Shown here: piece by piece, positions 46,158-57,572 of the stretch
Layout: every line of letters starts with the position of its first letter
How positions within the stretch are numbered: position 1 is the first letter of the stretch
From: Valencia hispanica
Taxonomy: Eukaryota > Chordata > Actinopteri > Cyprinodontiformes > Valenciidae
Reading direction: 5' to 3'
Assembly: GCA_963556495.2 (NCBI GenBank)
Contig: OY747709.1
Coordinates: forward strand, 14,214,400 to 14,278,399
DNA length: 64,000 bases
The notes under the pieces: generated by a model
The model's input: the letters and a program-made list of their open reading frames with translations, nothing else
What the model was told of the DNA's origin: nothing
The model's database searches: none
Position numbers and translations under genes: made by a program

Positions 46158-46929
46158 CCTTCACGTATAGAATATACTTTCTTTTAATTCATGTTAAGGC
46201 CAATGACGCAAATGCCTTTCATTTATTGAGGAATGCAAAACCTATTCACTAGGCCGGGAATGTTAAGTACATTCTGATTTCTCCATCCCGCTCACTCCAA
46301 TAAGTCCTTGCTTACAGTGCAGGTCTGTCTGTGGGAGTTTTCCTCAGTGCCGTCTGTGGGTTTTATCAGAGGTGTCCCACCTGGAGGGAGTCTGGGAGTA
46401 AAAACAGCTCCAGACAGATTTAGAGGTCTTCCTGCTCCACAGGAATGAATGAACAGTGTTTGTGTTGCACAGTGTTTGAACAGTGCCCTTTTTTTTGGGA
46501 GCGAGTCTCACGTAAGAGGCTACCGGAGTGAGTGAACAAATGCAGGACGATGCATTTGAATCAGAGTCCTGCATTTGTTAAAAGGACCAACAGGACAAAC
46601 ACATTCAAAGCAAACAAATTGGTAATCTTCAAAAACGCATGACAAGAGACTGTGAAATATCTGTTTCATAACAAATCCTGTAAGCTACTAGCTTTTTCAA
46701 TGTTTGCGAATACCAAAGAATAAAACTTTAGGATGTTTTCTGTAAAATGCTGACAGTGATATAAATTACTGCCTGTACTTTCTGGGATTTACAACCTGTT
46801 TTCTAGTATCTAATATGAATCTTTCTAGAACCTACACTGTATCTTGTGCAATTTACAAATTGTGTTCCTAAAATTTAAAGATAAAGAATTAGCATATTAT
46901 GTTCTACAACTTAGGGAAACTTTCACAAA
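46158..46929. other. Unassigned non-coding DNA
   Basis: No feature recognised. Confidence 0.4.
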
Positions 46930-46937
46930 ACCTAAAG

Positions 46938-47260
46938 CAGTGGTTCCCAACCTGAGGTCCATAGAGATTGCAGGGGGTCCCCACAATTTTGTCTGTTGTG
47001 AGGTTACCAAAATTACATTTGTAAACATTCCATTTATAAAATCCAAAAGACAAAAAATGTTTGTCTATATATAGCCTACAGTGTAAAATCAGAAGAATAA
47101 GAACAAAATCATACAATTGCCGTTTAATTTTGGCAAATAAAAGTTGTAACTAATCACTTAAAATGCATGTATGCGGGTAGGAGTTGGGGTTGAGGGGTCC
47201 CGGCTTCTCTTGGACACAGGCAAGTGGGTTCCTCAAGGAATAAAAGGTTGGGAACTGCTG
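46938..47260. mobile_element. hAT MITE with near-perfect 8-bp duplication
   Basis: Ends CAGTGGTTCCCAACCT and, inverted, CAGCAGTTCCCAACCT. Flanks ACCTAAAG (46930-46937) and ACCTGAAG (47261-47268) differ at one base. The element is 323 bp and non-coding. Confidence 0.82.
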
Positions 47261-47268
47261 ACCTGAAG

Positions 47269-47888
47269 GATACTTTCTGGAAATCAAATGGTATTTTAAG
47301 GAACCAGGCTGTTTTTTAAAGTGACATGGATCCAGGTACATTCTGGAACTTAAAGGTTATCTTCCAGGACTTACATTGTGTTCCCTGGCCCCATCCCCAA
47401 AACTACCTAGTAGGTTCCATCAGGCAATATGTTTCTAACTAAGCTGTAAGCTCTTACTTGTATCTACTTCTGTACCTGATTACTAATAACCTTATAATAC
47501 AGTCCAGATCAAGAAAAAACCCTGTGAGTCATGACATGTAACCTGTAAGTCTTATGAAATACCGGTATATAACAAAAACTAACATTTTCTAGCTTATTTC
47601 ATGAGCTACTTCCTGAAAGTAACAAGCAAGTTTTGTAATGTAGCAAGTGACTTCTGAATTATAATTCAGTCTGGTCTGCAAATGAACCCTGGCAAGGTCC
47701 AGAAAGCAACCTGTAAGTTGCAGAAATTAATTTGTATTTGTATTGCAAAGCACTTAATATTACAACTTGGCGTTTTTTGGGGGGGGGGGCAAAATCCCTA
47801 AAAGGTTCAGAAGATAACTAGTATATTTTGGAAGGTAACCTATAGCTTTAGGAAAGTAGCCCGTGAGTTCCAGAAATTATCCTGTTTC
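47269..47888. other. Unassigned non-coding DNA
   Basis: A G run near 47779-47789 only. Confidence 0.4.
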
Positions 47889-48147
47889 CTGGGGGGCAAC
47901 AGTGGCTTTTGTAACCGGAGGGTTGTCGGTTCGAGCGCCAGCTCCGTCCGTCTCAGTAGTTGTGTCCTTGGGCCATTCACCCTTCTGCCTACTGGTGGGC
48001 CAGTGGGCAGCTGCCAGTGTGCAGATGTAACTCGCTAAAAACTCAACTGACTTTTCAGCAGTGCGTGAATGGGTGAATGACTGAATGTAGTGTGAAACAC
48101 TTTGGGGTCTAAATAAAGTGCTATACAAGTACAGGCCATTTACCATA
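47889..48147 (+). repeat. tRNA-derived SINE, family 2
   Basis: The head has GTAACCGGAGGGTTGTCGGT with a B-box-like GGTTCGAGCGCC; the body has TGTCCTTGGGCC and the tail AGTGCTATACAAGTACAGG. More complete than the copy at 13200. Confidence 0.75.
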
Positions 48148-48299
48148 ACTTAGGGTGAAATAACCTGTACATCTTCAGAGGCAACACAGAAGTTCTAAAA
48201 ATGTCAAGTGAAACTCAGTAAGAACCAGATTACTGGTTGCGCTGTAATATAGTAATTAAGTACAATGTACATTCTGCAACGTAACCAAAGGATAATATT

Positions 48300-48670
48300 T
48301 AAGTTTCCGAATGCTCCTGGTTGCTTCATTAATCCTTCTAGTCTCTCTTGGAGAAGCAGCTTTCAGTTTCTATGCTCCTCTTATCTGCAACAAACTTCCA
48401 GGCATCAACAAAGCTGCTGAAATTCTGTAAATCAAAGCCAAAACCCCATCTGTTGACAGCTGCCTTTGACTGAGTGATTAATAATAACTGTAGTGTCATA
48501 AGTAGTAGTAGTGTGTTTTAATGTTCTTTATGTCTTCGATGTTGTGTTTTCAGTTTTTATTGTTGATTTATTGCTGCTTTTATCCCCCCCCAATCCTGTA
48601 AACTACAGCACCTTGAATTGCCTTCCTGTTGAAAGTGTGCTACACAAATAGATTTGCCTTGCCTTGGCTT
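48300..48670 (+). repeat. Decayed LINE (L2-like) C-terminal and 3' end
   Basis: The sequence GCTTTCAGTTTCTATGCTCC followed by ATCTGCAACAAACTTCCAGG corresponds to the LWN.LP region that ends L2-like polymerases. It is followed by a 3' UTR with GCACCTTGAATTGCCTTCC and an AAATAGATTTGCCTT tail. Confidence 0.55.
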
Positions 48671-49329
48671 CTTTTGCTTCATTAATCATTCTGGTCCTGA
48701 AAAACTGACTTCTAATTTCCCAAAATGACCCTTGTATTGGAAACTAAACTGTTTGTTTTGTAAAGTTGCCTTTAACTTGTGGAAAATAGCCTGAAGGTCT
48801 AGAAAGCACCGCGTTAAAATTCACCTCAGAATGCAGACAGAATAATCTCCAAAAGAACACTTTAAATTCTTGAGAGGACTTTCTTGTAAGTTCCAAGAAA
48901 GTACCCTGTAAGTATGAATTATTTATTATTTATTCGTGGAAAGGATAGTGAAAAGAAAGTCTCTTTTCTCTTTTCCCGTACAGGTTCTCTTTGTCAGGAT
49001 TCAGGGGGGGGGTCTGTGTGTTTCTCCACCTTTCCATCAGAGAGCCACCAGGGGGGGCTGTCAGAGAATCCTAACTGTCCATCATCCCTGGAGGGCAGAG
49101 TTGGTCTTATCATAACATACATATGTAAAGAGTAGAGGGCGCAACTTGGACCGGTATCCCCCACTCCCTTTCTAATCTGTTTGGCAGACACAAATGAAGT
49201 GTCAGTGTGTTTATTAAATCATAACTCGCTAAATACTCAACTGATTTTCATGCGTTTTTTTGTTTTTTGTTTTTTTTGTCTGCAAACGGCAAACATTTAG
49301 CTATGATACAGGACACATGGTTCGACGTA
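48671..49329. other. Unassigned non-coding DNA
   Basis: Two short G runs near 49005 and 49050; nothing else. Confidence 0.4.
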
Positions 49330-50953
49330 CACTCAACAAAAATATAAACGCAACACCTTTGTTTCTGCTCCCATTTTTCATGAGATGGACTTAAAGATCT
49401 AAAATTCATTCCAGACACACAATATTACCATTTCTCTCAAACATTGTTCACAAATCAGTCTAAATGTGTGATAGTGAGCACTTTTGCTTTGCTGAGATAA
49501 TCCATCCCACCTCACAGGTGTGCCACATCAAAATGCTGATCTGACATCATGATTAGTGCACAGGTGTACCTTATACTGCCCACGATAAAAGGCCACCCTG
49601 GAATGTGCAGTTTTTTGCTTTATTCGGGGTCTGGGGACTCAGAACCGGTCAGTATCTGGTGTGACCACCATTTGCCTCATGCAGTGCAACACATCTTCTT
49701 CGCATAGAGTTTATCAGATTGTCAATTGTGGCCTGTGGAATGTAGGTCCACTCCTCTTCAATGGCTGTGCGAAGTTGTTGGATCTTAGTAGGAATTGGTA
49801 CACGCTGTCGTATACGCCGGTCAAGCACATCCCAAACATGCTCAATGGATGACATGTCCGGTGAGTATGCTGGCCATGCAAGAACTGGGACATTTTCAGC
49901 TTCCAAGAATTGTGTACAGATCCTTGCAACATGGGGCCGTGCATTATCTTGCTGAAACATGAGGTGATGTTCATGGATCTATGGCACAACAATGGGCCTC
50001 AGGATCTCATCACGGTATCTCTGTGCATTCAAAATGCCATCAATAAAATGCACCTGTGTTCTTCGTCCATAACAGATGCCTGCCCATACCATAACCCCAC
50101 CACCACCATGGGCCACTCGATCCACAACATTGACATCAGCAAAGCGCTCACCCACACGACGTCCCCCACACGCTGTCTGCCATCTGCCCTGAACAATGTA
50201 AACCGAGATTCATCCGTGAAGAGAACACCTCTCCAACGTGCCAGACGCCATCGCATGTGAGCATTTGCCCACTCAAGTCTGTTACGGCGACGAGCTGGAG
50301 TCAGGTCAAGACCCCAATGAGGACGACGAGCATGCAGTTGAGCTTCCCTGAGACGGTTTCTGACAGTTTGTGCAGAAATTGTTTGGTTATGCAAACCAAT
50401 TGTTTCAGCAGCTGTCTGAGTGGCTGGTCTCAGACGATCTTGGAGGTGAACCTGCTGGATGTGGAGGTCCTGGGGTGGTGTGGTTACACGTGGTCTGCGG
50501 TTATGAGGCCGGTTGGATGTACTGCCATATTCTCTGAAACGCCTTTGGAGACGGCTTATGGTGGAGAAATGAACATTCAATGCACGAGCAACAGATCTGG
50601 TTGACATTCCTGCTGTCAGCATGCCAATTGCACGCTCCCTCAATGCTTGTGGCATTTTGCTGTGAGACAAAACTGCACATTCCAGGGTGGCCTTTTATTG
50701 TGGGCAGTACAAGGTACACATGTGCACTAATCATGATGTCAGATCAGCATCTAGATGTGGCACACCTGTGAGGTGGGATGGATTATCTCAGCAAAGCAGA
50801 AGTGCTCACTATCACACATTTAGACTGATTTGTGAACAATGTTTGAGAGAAATGGTAATATTGTGTGTCTGGAATGAATTTTAGATCTTTAAGTCCATCT
50901 CATGAAAAATGGGAGCAGAAACAAAGGTGTTGCGTTTATATTTTTGTTGAGTG
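49330..50953 (-). mobile_element. Nearly complete Tc1-like transposon, 1624 bp
   Basis: Begins CACTCAACAAAAATATAAAC and ends in the inverted form, between TA at 49328-49329 and 50954-50955. The inverted repeats are unusually long, about 285 bp (49330-49615 and 50668-50953), and nearly identical by eye. It belongs to a different Tc1 family from the Passport-like copy. Confidence 0.9.
49649..50655 (-). pseudogene. Tc1 transposase with one frameshift and one nonsense codon
   Basis: The ATG at 50655 starts MPQALRERAIGML, a helix-turn-helix DNA-binding region with a second helix-turn-helix up to about residue 110. The first catalytic Asp is in LFTDESRF. A one-base deletion in the G-run at about 50162-50166 shifts the frame just after GRQRV. 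An in-frame TAG lies at 49981-49979, before MFQQDNARPH, which keeps the second catalytic Asp. The final catalytic Glu is in SPDMSSIEHVWD. All three catalytic residues survive, so inactivation appears recent. The family length is about 335 aa. Confidence 0.88.
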
Positions 50954-51078
50954 TATTTCTTCATAGTTAACAGTAATACAATATTCTGAGTTGTATGCAA
51001 AACACACACAATGCTATAAGATAGAGAAGCAGAAAGTAACTCCGTCTTTGAGTCTCACAGTCTGACCAGTTCTATCGA

Positions 51079-54000
51079 AATCAATTCAATTCAATTCAAT
51101 TCAATTTTTCAATTCAATTCAATTCAATTCAGTTTATTTATATAGCGCCAATTCACAACAGATGTCATCTCAAGGCACTTAACAAGAAGTCATTTCAATA
51201 CATTTTTACAAACATTCCAATCAGTTAAAAAGTTTCCTATTTGAGGAATCCCAGCAGATTGCGTCAGTCATTGGCGTGAGGTTGGGCCCCGTTGATGCAG
51301 ACTTTCCAACCACAGCAATCCTTCAGCAATCCCTCATACTGAGCAAGCATGTAGCAACGGTGGAGAGGAAACACTCCCCTTTAACAGGAAGAAACCTCCA
51401 ACAGAACCAGGCTCAGTAAGAGCGGCCATCTGCCACGACCGTCTGGGGGTTTGAGAAGACAGCGCAGAGACACAGAAGGAACAGAAGATCTGATATAAGA
51501 GAACTTTCTATGTTACAGAAAGTAAAACGTTGATAACGGGACACAGTGGATGTTCAGTTACTGGGAGGATCATCCCAGTCGATGCCCCCCGTCCAACAGG
51601 GCATTGCAGCCAAGCAGGATACCAGACCAGGTATATCTTCTATGGAGAGAAAAACACTGAGAGAAAACAAAGTTAACAGTCGAAATAACAGAATGTACTG
51701 TAATACAACTGGAGAGTCGTAGGAGAAAAGGAAGTAGCAGAGTGAAGAAAATTGGTCAGTCTGTCCTCCGGCAGTCTAAGCCTATAGCAGCATAACTACA
51801 GAGATAGCTCAGGATGATCTAAGCCACTAACTATAAGCTTTATCAAAAAGGAAAGTTTTAAGCCTGGCCTTAAAAGTAAACAGAGTGTCTGCCTCACGGA
51901 CAAAAGCTGGGAGCTGGTTCCACAGGAGAGGAGCCTGATAACTAAAAGATCTGCCTCCCATTCTACTTTTAGAAATCCTAGGAACTACAAGTAAACCTGC
52001 AGCCTGAGAGCGAAGTGCTCTGTTGGGAACATATGGAACAAGTATATCTCTGATGTATGATGGAGCTTGATTATTAAGGGCTTTGTATGTAAGAAGAAGG
52101 ATCTTAAATTCTATTCTGGATTTAACAGGGAGCCAATGAAGGGAAGCTAAAACAGGAGAAATGTGATCTCTCTTTTTAATATTCATCAGAACTCTTGCTG
52201 CCGCATTTTGGATCAACTGAAGGCTTTTAATGGCATATTGTTGACTTCCTGATAGTAAAGAGTTACAGTAGTCCAGCCTTGAGGTAACAAATGCATGGAC
52301 TAGTTTCTCATCATCCCTCCTGGACAGGATGTTTCTAATTTTAGCAGTATTCCGGAGGTGAAAGAAAGAAATCCTAGAAACCTGTTTAATATGGGATTTA
52401 AATGTCAAGTCTCGGTCAAAAATAACGCAGAGGTTCTTTACGTTATTACTGGGGGCCAATTTAATGCCATCCAGATGAAGGGATTGACTAATCAGTTTCT
52501 GTTTAAGAACTTCTGGTCCAAAGACAGCAACTTCTGTTTTGTCAGAATTTAAAAGCAAAAAGTTTAGGGTCATCCATGTTTTTATGTCTTCCAGACATGA
52601 CTGTAATCTACCTAACTGACTGGGTTCATCAGGATTTATGGATAAATATAGTTGTGTATCATCGGCATAGCTGTGGAAATAAATACCATGCTGTCTAATG
52701 ATTCTACCAATTGGAAGCATATATATGCTGAACAGAATTGGTCCAAGCACAGAACCCTGTGGAACTCCACAAGTAACCCTTGAGATTGAAGAAGATTTAT
52801 CATTTAGATGAACAAACTGGAAACTATCAGACAAATATGATTTAAACCAGCCTAGTGCTGTTCCTTTGATCCCTGCAACATGTTCAAGCCTTTCTAAGAG
52901 ACTATTATGATCGACTGTGTCAAAAGCAGCACTGAGATCTAACAAAACCAGAACAGACACAAGTCCATTATCTGAGGCCATGAGAATATCATTAGTAACC
53001 TTCACCAGTGCTGTTTCAGTGCTATGATGAGCTCTAAAACCTGACTGAAACTCTTCAAACAGCTTGTTACTGTTTAGATGCTCACAGACTTGATTAGCAA
53101 CAATTTTCTCAAGGATTTTGGATAAGAAAGGAAGGTTAGATATAGGTCTGTAATTCACTAAGTCATCTTGATCAAGGGAAGGTTTCTTGAGTAAAGGTTT
53201 AATTACAGCTATTTTAAATTGCTGTGGTACGTATCCGTTTACTAAGGATAGATTCATCATATCCAAAATGGGGCCAGGAACCAAATGTAACACTTCCTTA
53301 AATAATTTGGTTGGGACTGGGTCCAACATACAAGTTGAAGGTTTAGATGAGGCTAATATTTTTGATAATTCCGAAAGCTTGACTGAATGAAAACAGCCTA
53401 AGCACAACTGAGGTTCTACAGTTCTTTCCGATACTGCGTCCTTTACTGAGGAAGATGTAATCATGTTTGGGAGGATGCCAATGATTTTATTTTTAATAGA
53501 ATTAATTTTATTTATGAAGAATCCCATAAAATCATCACTGCTAAGAGCTGGGGGAATAGTTGGCTCAACAGAGCTATGACTCTGTGTAAGTTTGGCAACT
53601 GTACTAAAAAGAAACCTAGGATTGTTTTTATTTGCCTCTATTAAGGATGACAAATATGCTGTACTAGCTTGTCGAAGGGTCTTTTTATACAGCAGTAGAC
53701 TGTTATTCCAGGTTAAATAGGAATCCTCTAGGTGTGTAGAGCGCCATTTTCTCTCCAACTTCCTAGTATTCTGCTTTAAAGTACGCAACTCTGCGTTGAA
53801 CCAAGGAGTCAGCCTCCTATGGCTAGCCACTTTCTTTTTCAAGGGGGCTACACTATCTAATGCCAAACGCAATGAGGACGTAACGCTGTGAACCAGACCA
53901 TCAATTTCTGAAGGGTTAGAGATAGAATTGCTGCCATCCACTGTGTTACCCTGAGACACTAAGGAAAGGAAGAATGGAACAGATTCTTTAAAAATTGTTA

Positions 54001-54535
54001 CAGCATTGTCTGATAAAGCTCTACTATAATGAAATTTTCTTTCAGATTTAAGATGGTCAGTTAAAGTAAATTCAAAAGTTATTGAGAAGTGGTCAGACAG
54101 GTTATGTGGGTGGACTGTTATTTCCTCACACTCAATACCGTATGTCAGTACAAGTTCCAAAGTGTGTTTACCCGAGTGGGTCGATCCCTGTACTTTTTGA
54201 GTAAAGCCAATTGAGTCTAAAATAGCACTAAAGGCTGCATTTAGGCTATCACTTTCAGTATCCACATGAATATTAAAGTCCCCCACTATAATGACCCTAT
54301 CAGTATTTAATACTAAATCAGATAAAAAATGTGAGATCTGATCCAAGAATTGAGAGTAAGGGCCTGGTGGACGATACAAAACCACAAACAAAAATGGTCT
54401 CAATGTTTTGCAACTTGGATGAGGAAAATTAAGGGTTAGATGTTCAAAAGAACTGTAGCTATCAATTGGTCTGGGACTAATTAGTAAATCAGACCGGAAA
54501 ATGGTTGCAACTCCTCCCCCTCGCCCAGTATTTCA
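51079..54535 (-). mobile_element. L2-type non-LTR retrotransposon, 5'-truncated
   Basis: The coding part (51827-54532) is followed towards lower coordinates by a 3' UTR of about 700 bp with ACAGATGTCATCTCAAGGC and TTTATATAGCGCC (read on the plus strand). It ends in a (TTGAA)n repeat at 51081-51131. Homology stops near 54535, so the start of the endonuclease and the 5' UTR are missing, as is usual for LINE insertions. No clear target duplication was found. Confidence 0.88.
51827..54532 (-). CDS. L2 endonuclease/reverse transcriptase, about 901 open codons
   Basis: The frame is open from a TGA at 54535-54533 to a stop ending at 51827. Its first 43 codons carry TGRGGGVATIF of the endonuclease, so the start ATG is lost. 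In the 858 codons from 54403 there are VVLYRPPGPYS (7-17), the endonuclease motifs GDFN (41-44) and SDH (103-105), reverse-transcriptase blocks YRPISNLPFLSKILE (418-432), FQSGFRAHHSTETAL (452-466), DLSAAFD (489-495), GVPQGSVLGP (546-555) and the catalytic YADD (579-582). The C-terminal LHWLPV (755-760) and LLWNQLP (826-832) blocks are typical of L2. The protein nicks DNA and primes cDNA from its own RNA. No stop in 2.7 kb suggests a young insertion, though truncated. Confidence 0.93.
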   Translation of the reverse strand, partial: NTGRGGGVATIFRSDLLISPRPIDSYSSFEHLTLNFPHPSCKTLRPFLFVVLYRPPGPYSQFLDQISHFLSDLVLNTDRVIIVGDFNIHVDTESDSLNAAFSAILDSIGFTQKVQGSTHSGKHTLELVLTYGIECEEITVHPHNLSDHFSITFEFTLTDHLKSERKFHYSRALSDNAVTIFKESVPFFLSLVSQGNTVDGSNSISNPSEIDGLVHSVTSSLRLALDSVAPLKKKVASHRRLTPWFNAELRTLKQNTRKLERKWRSTHLEDSYLTWNNSLLLYKKTLRQASTAYLSSLIEANKNNPRFLFSTVAKLTQSHSSVEPTIPPALSSDDFMGFFINKINSIKNKIIGILPNMITSSSVKDAVSERTVEPQLCLGCFHSVKLSELSKILASSKPSTCMLDPVPTKLFKEVLHLVPGPILDMMNLSLVNGYVPQQFKIAVIKPLLKKPSLDQDDLVNYRPISNLPFLSKILEKIVANQVCEHLNSNKLFEEFQSGFRAHHSTETALVKVTNDILMASDNGLVSVLVLLDLSAAFDTVDHNSLLERLEHVAGIKGTALGWFKSYLSDSFQFVHLNDKSSSISRVTCGVPQGSVLGPILFSIYMLPIGRIIRQHGIYFHSYADDTQLYLSINPDEPSQLGRLQSCLEDIKTWMTLNFLLLNSDKTEVAVFGPEVLKQKLISQSLHLDGIKLAPSNNVKNLCVIFDRDLTFKSHIKQVSRISFFHLRNTAKIRNILSRRDDEKLVHAFVTSRLDYCNSLLSGSQQYAIKSLQLIQNAAARVLMNIKKRDHISPVLASLHWLPVKSRIEFKILLLTYKALNNQAPSYIRDILVPYVPNRALRSQAAGLLVVPRISKSRMGGRSFSYQAPLLWNQLPAFVREADTLFTFKARLKTFLFDKAYS

Positions 54536-55162
54536 GAAATCATCCGGCTTAAAATGCTCATAGCAGCACCGAGGAATCTGTTGCTGTGAAGCCTCCTGTC
54601 CTTAAGGCCACCTCCCACTTCTTTCTTATATCTTTTTTGGGAAATCTTAAAAAAACAAACAAACAAAAAACAAAAAAAAACAAAAAAGGAGAACAATCTT
54701 ATTTTCTTCATTCTTCATACTTCTTCTTACTTCAGATTTCTTAGACCGTTTCTTTAACAAAAAATGGCATTTCTGTTGATGATGACCCAAAGGTGTTGAA
54801 ATGATCAGTAAGCTTGTTTGGAAACTATTCAACGTTCGGATGGTTGGATAAGAGACATTTTATACCAGTAAAAAAAAAAATTATATTTCTACAGTAGCAT
54901 TCTTGTGTCAGTTGTAATCTAAGTCAGTGGTTTAAAAAGATAAGATTTATAAAGTCTCAGCCTTTTTACCGTACTTAACGTTAGCTTTTTTAAAGTTTTC
55001 GCTGGTGGACATAAATACAGTACAGTAATATTATATTTCTAAATCCCTGAGCCCTACTCTCAACAGTTCGCTGATTTGAACAAGAATACGCCACACAGTA
55101 TTCAGGCATCTTGTATTAACTGCTTCTTTTTTGGTGGAAGTCTGCGAAGGGGAATACCGGTC
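54536..55162. other. Unassigned non-coding DNA
   Basis: Homopolymeric A/C stretch at 54650-54690; no element recognised. Confidence 0.4.
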
Positions 55163-55174
55163 CAAGATGGCGGC
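55163..55174 (+). promoter_or_regulatory. TISU/YY1-type element at a start codon
   Basis: CAAGATGGCGGC matches the published TISU consensus SAASATGGCGGC exactly. TISU combines a YY1 site with an initiator codon in mRNAs with very short 5' leaders. Confidence 0.55.
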
Positions 55175-55358
55175 CGCATTTCTTGCCTCAGAGCAGCCAA
55201 TCCAGGGTCTACTCTTTATTATCTCTATGCACATCATCTTCAGGCTGCTTTATAAGGAGCTGGCTGGAAGAACTTCAGTGCCTGAGTGTCAACCTCCCAT
55301 GGTACCTCTTACCTGCCGAGTTCACTGTGATATTCCTTTGATGAGTCACTACGTTTGA
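55167..55358 (+). CDS. Candidate 63-residue membrane protein of unknown function
   Basis: The ATG is inside the TISU motif. The peptide starts MAAAFLASEQPIQ and then has a hydrophobic stretch, GLLFIISMHIIFRLLY (about 14-29), long enough for a membrane helix, followed by a positively charged KELAGR, and it ends SHYV. There is no intron signal before the stop. An AATAAA at 55548-55553 with a GT-rich region near 55580-55595 follows, so a compact transcript of about 0.4 kb is possible. I recognise no family. It could be a real small gene, the first exon of a longer gene, or part of a repeat. Confidence 0.35.
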   Translation: MAAAFLASEQPIQGLLFIISMHIIFRLLYKELAGRTSVPECQPPMVPLTCRVHCDIPLMSHYV

Positions 55359-55547
55359 CCAGCCTGAAGCTCCCCCGCCCCAGTGATCACCTGCAGCCTC
55401 TGTCTGTCTGCCCTCCATCACTACCTCTGATAAATTCCCCCTGGATCAACACCACATTGACATTCCACTCCACTCTCTGGCTTTATATGTTTCTGTTTCT
55501 TCCCCGTGAAGGTTCTCTGTTACTGTCATAAACCAAACTACCCCATT

Positions 55548-55553
55548 AATAAA
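55548..55553 (+). terminator. Candidate polyadenylation signal
   Basis: AATAAA followed 30-40 bp later by TGAGTGTTGTGTTC, the usual downstream GU-rich arrangement. Confidence 0.35.
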
Positions 55554-55599
55554 ACCGTTTAAAATCTGCTTTAGTCTCTTGAGTGTTGTGTTCAGCAAT

Positions 55600-56369
55600 G
55601 CGGGTCAGGAAACTGAAAGACTTCATGCCACTTTTTGATAACATTTTCTTTTAACACCTTGTTGAATTTTCTGGGCTAATTCAGGAATGACAGATGCACT
55701 TTGATCATTTATTCATTCTTAAGAATATGAAATATGAAAGAATCTTAGAAATTAATTGCATTGTTTTTCTGTATGGCTGACAAACCCATGTGTTCAGCAT
55801 CTGTCTGTGCACTTTGTCGTTTTAAAATATTGTTATTTCCAAGATTAGATCTGTTCCTGTTCTTGGTATTTGACACAAAATACATTTAGTCATGCTGAAA
55901 AGACCCGGAGCAAACACAAAATATGTAACATGCATTCGCAGGAAATCATTTCTATTAGACTTTCTTTTTTGTTGGATATTTGTTGTGTGGAATGAACAAT
56001 GCTTAAAGATTCCATGATATTACATGCTGAATGTGTTTCAGGCCTCAAAAGCCTAACATGTGACTTAGATTACAACGGTTTGCCCAATTTGGAGAAATTA
56101 CACATGGTTACAATTTTCTTCCATTAACTTCAACACTTATGGGACCCAATAAAAATGCTTATTCTGGTACACTTTGCAAATCCCTGCTTCACTTTGGCAT
56201 CAGACATTACCTGTTTATCATTGAGCAGTAATAAAATTGTGAATATTTAGCATCTAAATTTCCAAGTATGTCAATCAAAAGGGCAGGCGAAATATTCATA
56301 TGTAAAATGAAATTGTCAATTTGATGTTTTATGTGACCAGTTTTCCATATTTGAGTTTCTGATTTTAGC
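55600..56369. other. Unassigned AT-rich non-coding DNA
   Basis: No feature recognised. Confidence 0.4.
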
Positions 56370-56712
56370 TTTAGTCCCGTATGCCACAGCTGGAAGAAAA
56401 CATTTTGATCAGAAGAAGCCAAATTGTAACTTTTTTGGGGTTTGTTCAAAATGCGTTGTGTGGTGGAAAACCAACACTGCACGTCCCCCTGAACACAACA
56501 CTTCCACCGTGGTGCATGGTAATGGCAGTATCATGCTGTGGTAATATTTTTCTGATGGAAAAAGGATGGAGCAAACTACAGGGCAATCCTGGAAGAACAC
56601 CCATAAGAGGCAGAAAAAAAAAGATTCACCCTCCAGCAGGACAACAACCTTGAACCAGAGCTCCAATCATCTGGTTTAGATCAAAGAACTGGCATGTGCT
56701 GAAATGTCAAGT
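56370..56712 (+). pseudogene. Tc1 transposase central fragment
   Basis: The plus strand keeps CTGGAAGAAAACATTTTGAT (WSDE region, degenerate), GTGTGGTGGAAAACCAACAC, CCACCGTGGTGCATGGTAAT with CAGTATCATGCTGTGG (the SIMLW block), and TCCAGCAGGACAACAACC (QQDN, second catalytic Asp). It breaks off before the SPD-E region. No inverted repeats are attached. Confidence 0.7.
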
Positions 56713-57489
56713 TGCACATTGAAGTCTTTCCCTCACACACACATATAATATTTGCTCATTAGAGAGTCACATAAAGTAATGAAGCGGTTGGACATAATCA
56801 TCAATGGAGGTGAGATATAATAGAACACAGACTAAGCCTGAGGCTCTTCAAGGGTCCCTATGGATCTCGGGCAGTTTCCTGTGTGGCCCCCATTAGTACC
56901 TAAATTCTGGGGGAAATTTTGGAATTGAAAAAAGCTTAATATCTACAACCTGATCAGTTATACTTCTAACCACAGAAGGTGTTCCACTGCAGAATTGCAC
57001 AGCTGCACAACTAAGTCCAGCCTAGGTCAAAAGTAGCTTTTTTTTAGCCTTTTTAGCCAGCATTACACCCAGAACACGTCCAACAGAAGTAAAGCCAAAG
57101 GCATGGAGGAGAAAAGATTTAGGCAGCCTAATAATTTTATAGGCTGAATCAGTTTGTTAGATAAGCTCAGCTTTCTTTATTTTGATGCATTTATTGAACA
57201 TGAAAAGAAATTGATTTTTCAGTATTTAACCTGCCAATCAGATCAAGAGTTTTTCATGGGAAAACTGTTTGAGTTCCTTCTCTGCTCGATTTTTTTGATC
57301 AATCTCTACTCCAGAATGATTTATCTGGCAAAAACATGCAAGGAAATTAAGATGATTCAGCTTTATTTTAGCTTTACAATATAACACCAAACATATCTGC
57401 ATCAACCGGGCGCAACTGACAGTCAATCACTCGATGCAATCTGCTGGGATTCCTTAAATAGGAAACTAACAAAAATTTCAACTCATTGG
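56713..57489. other. Unassigned non-coding DNA
   Basis: No feature recognised. Confidence 0.4.
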
Positions 57490-57572
57490 AATGTTTTTAT
57501 GATTGTATTGACATTGCTTTTATTGTAAAGTGCCTTGAGATGACATCTGCTATACAAATAAACTGAATTGAA
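57490..57572 (+). repeat. L2 3'-terminal fragment
   Basis: TAAAGTGCCTTGAGATGACA then TCTGCTATACAAATAAACTG matches, in opposite orientation, the 3' UTR of the L2 copy at 51079-54535. Confidence 0.75.
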
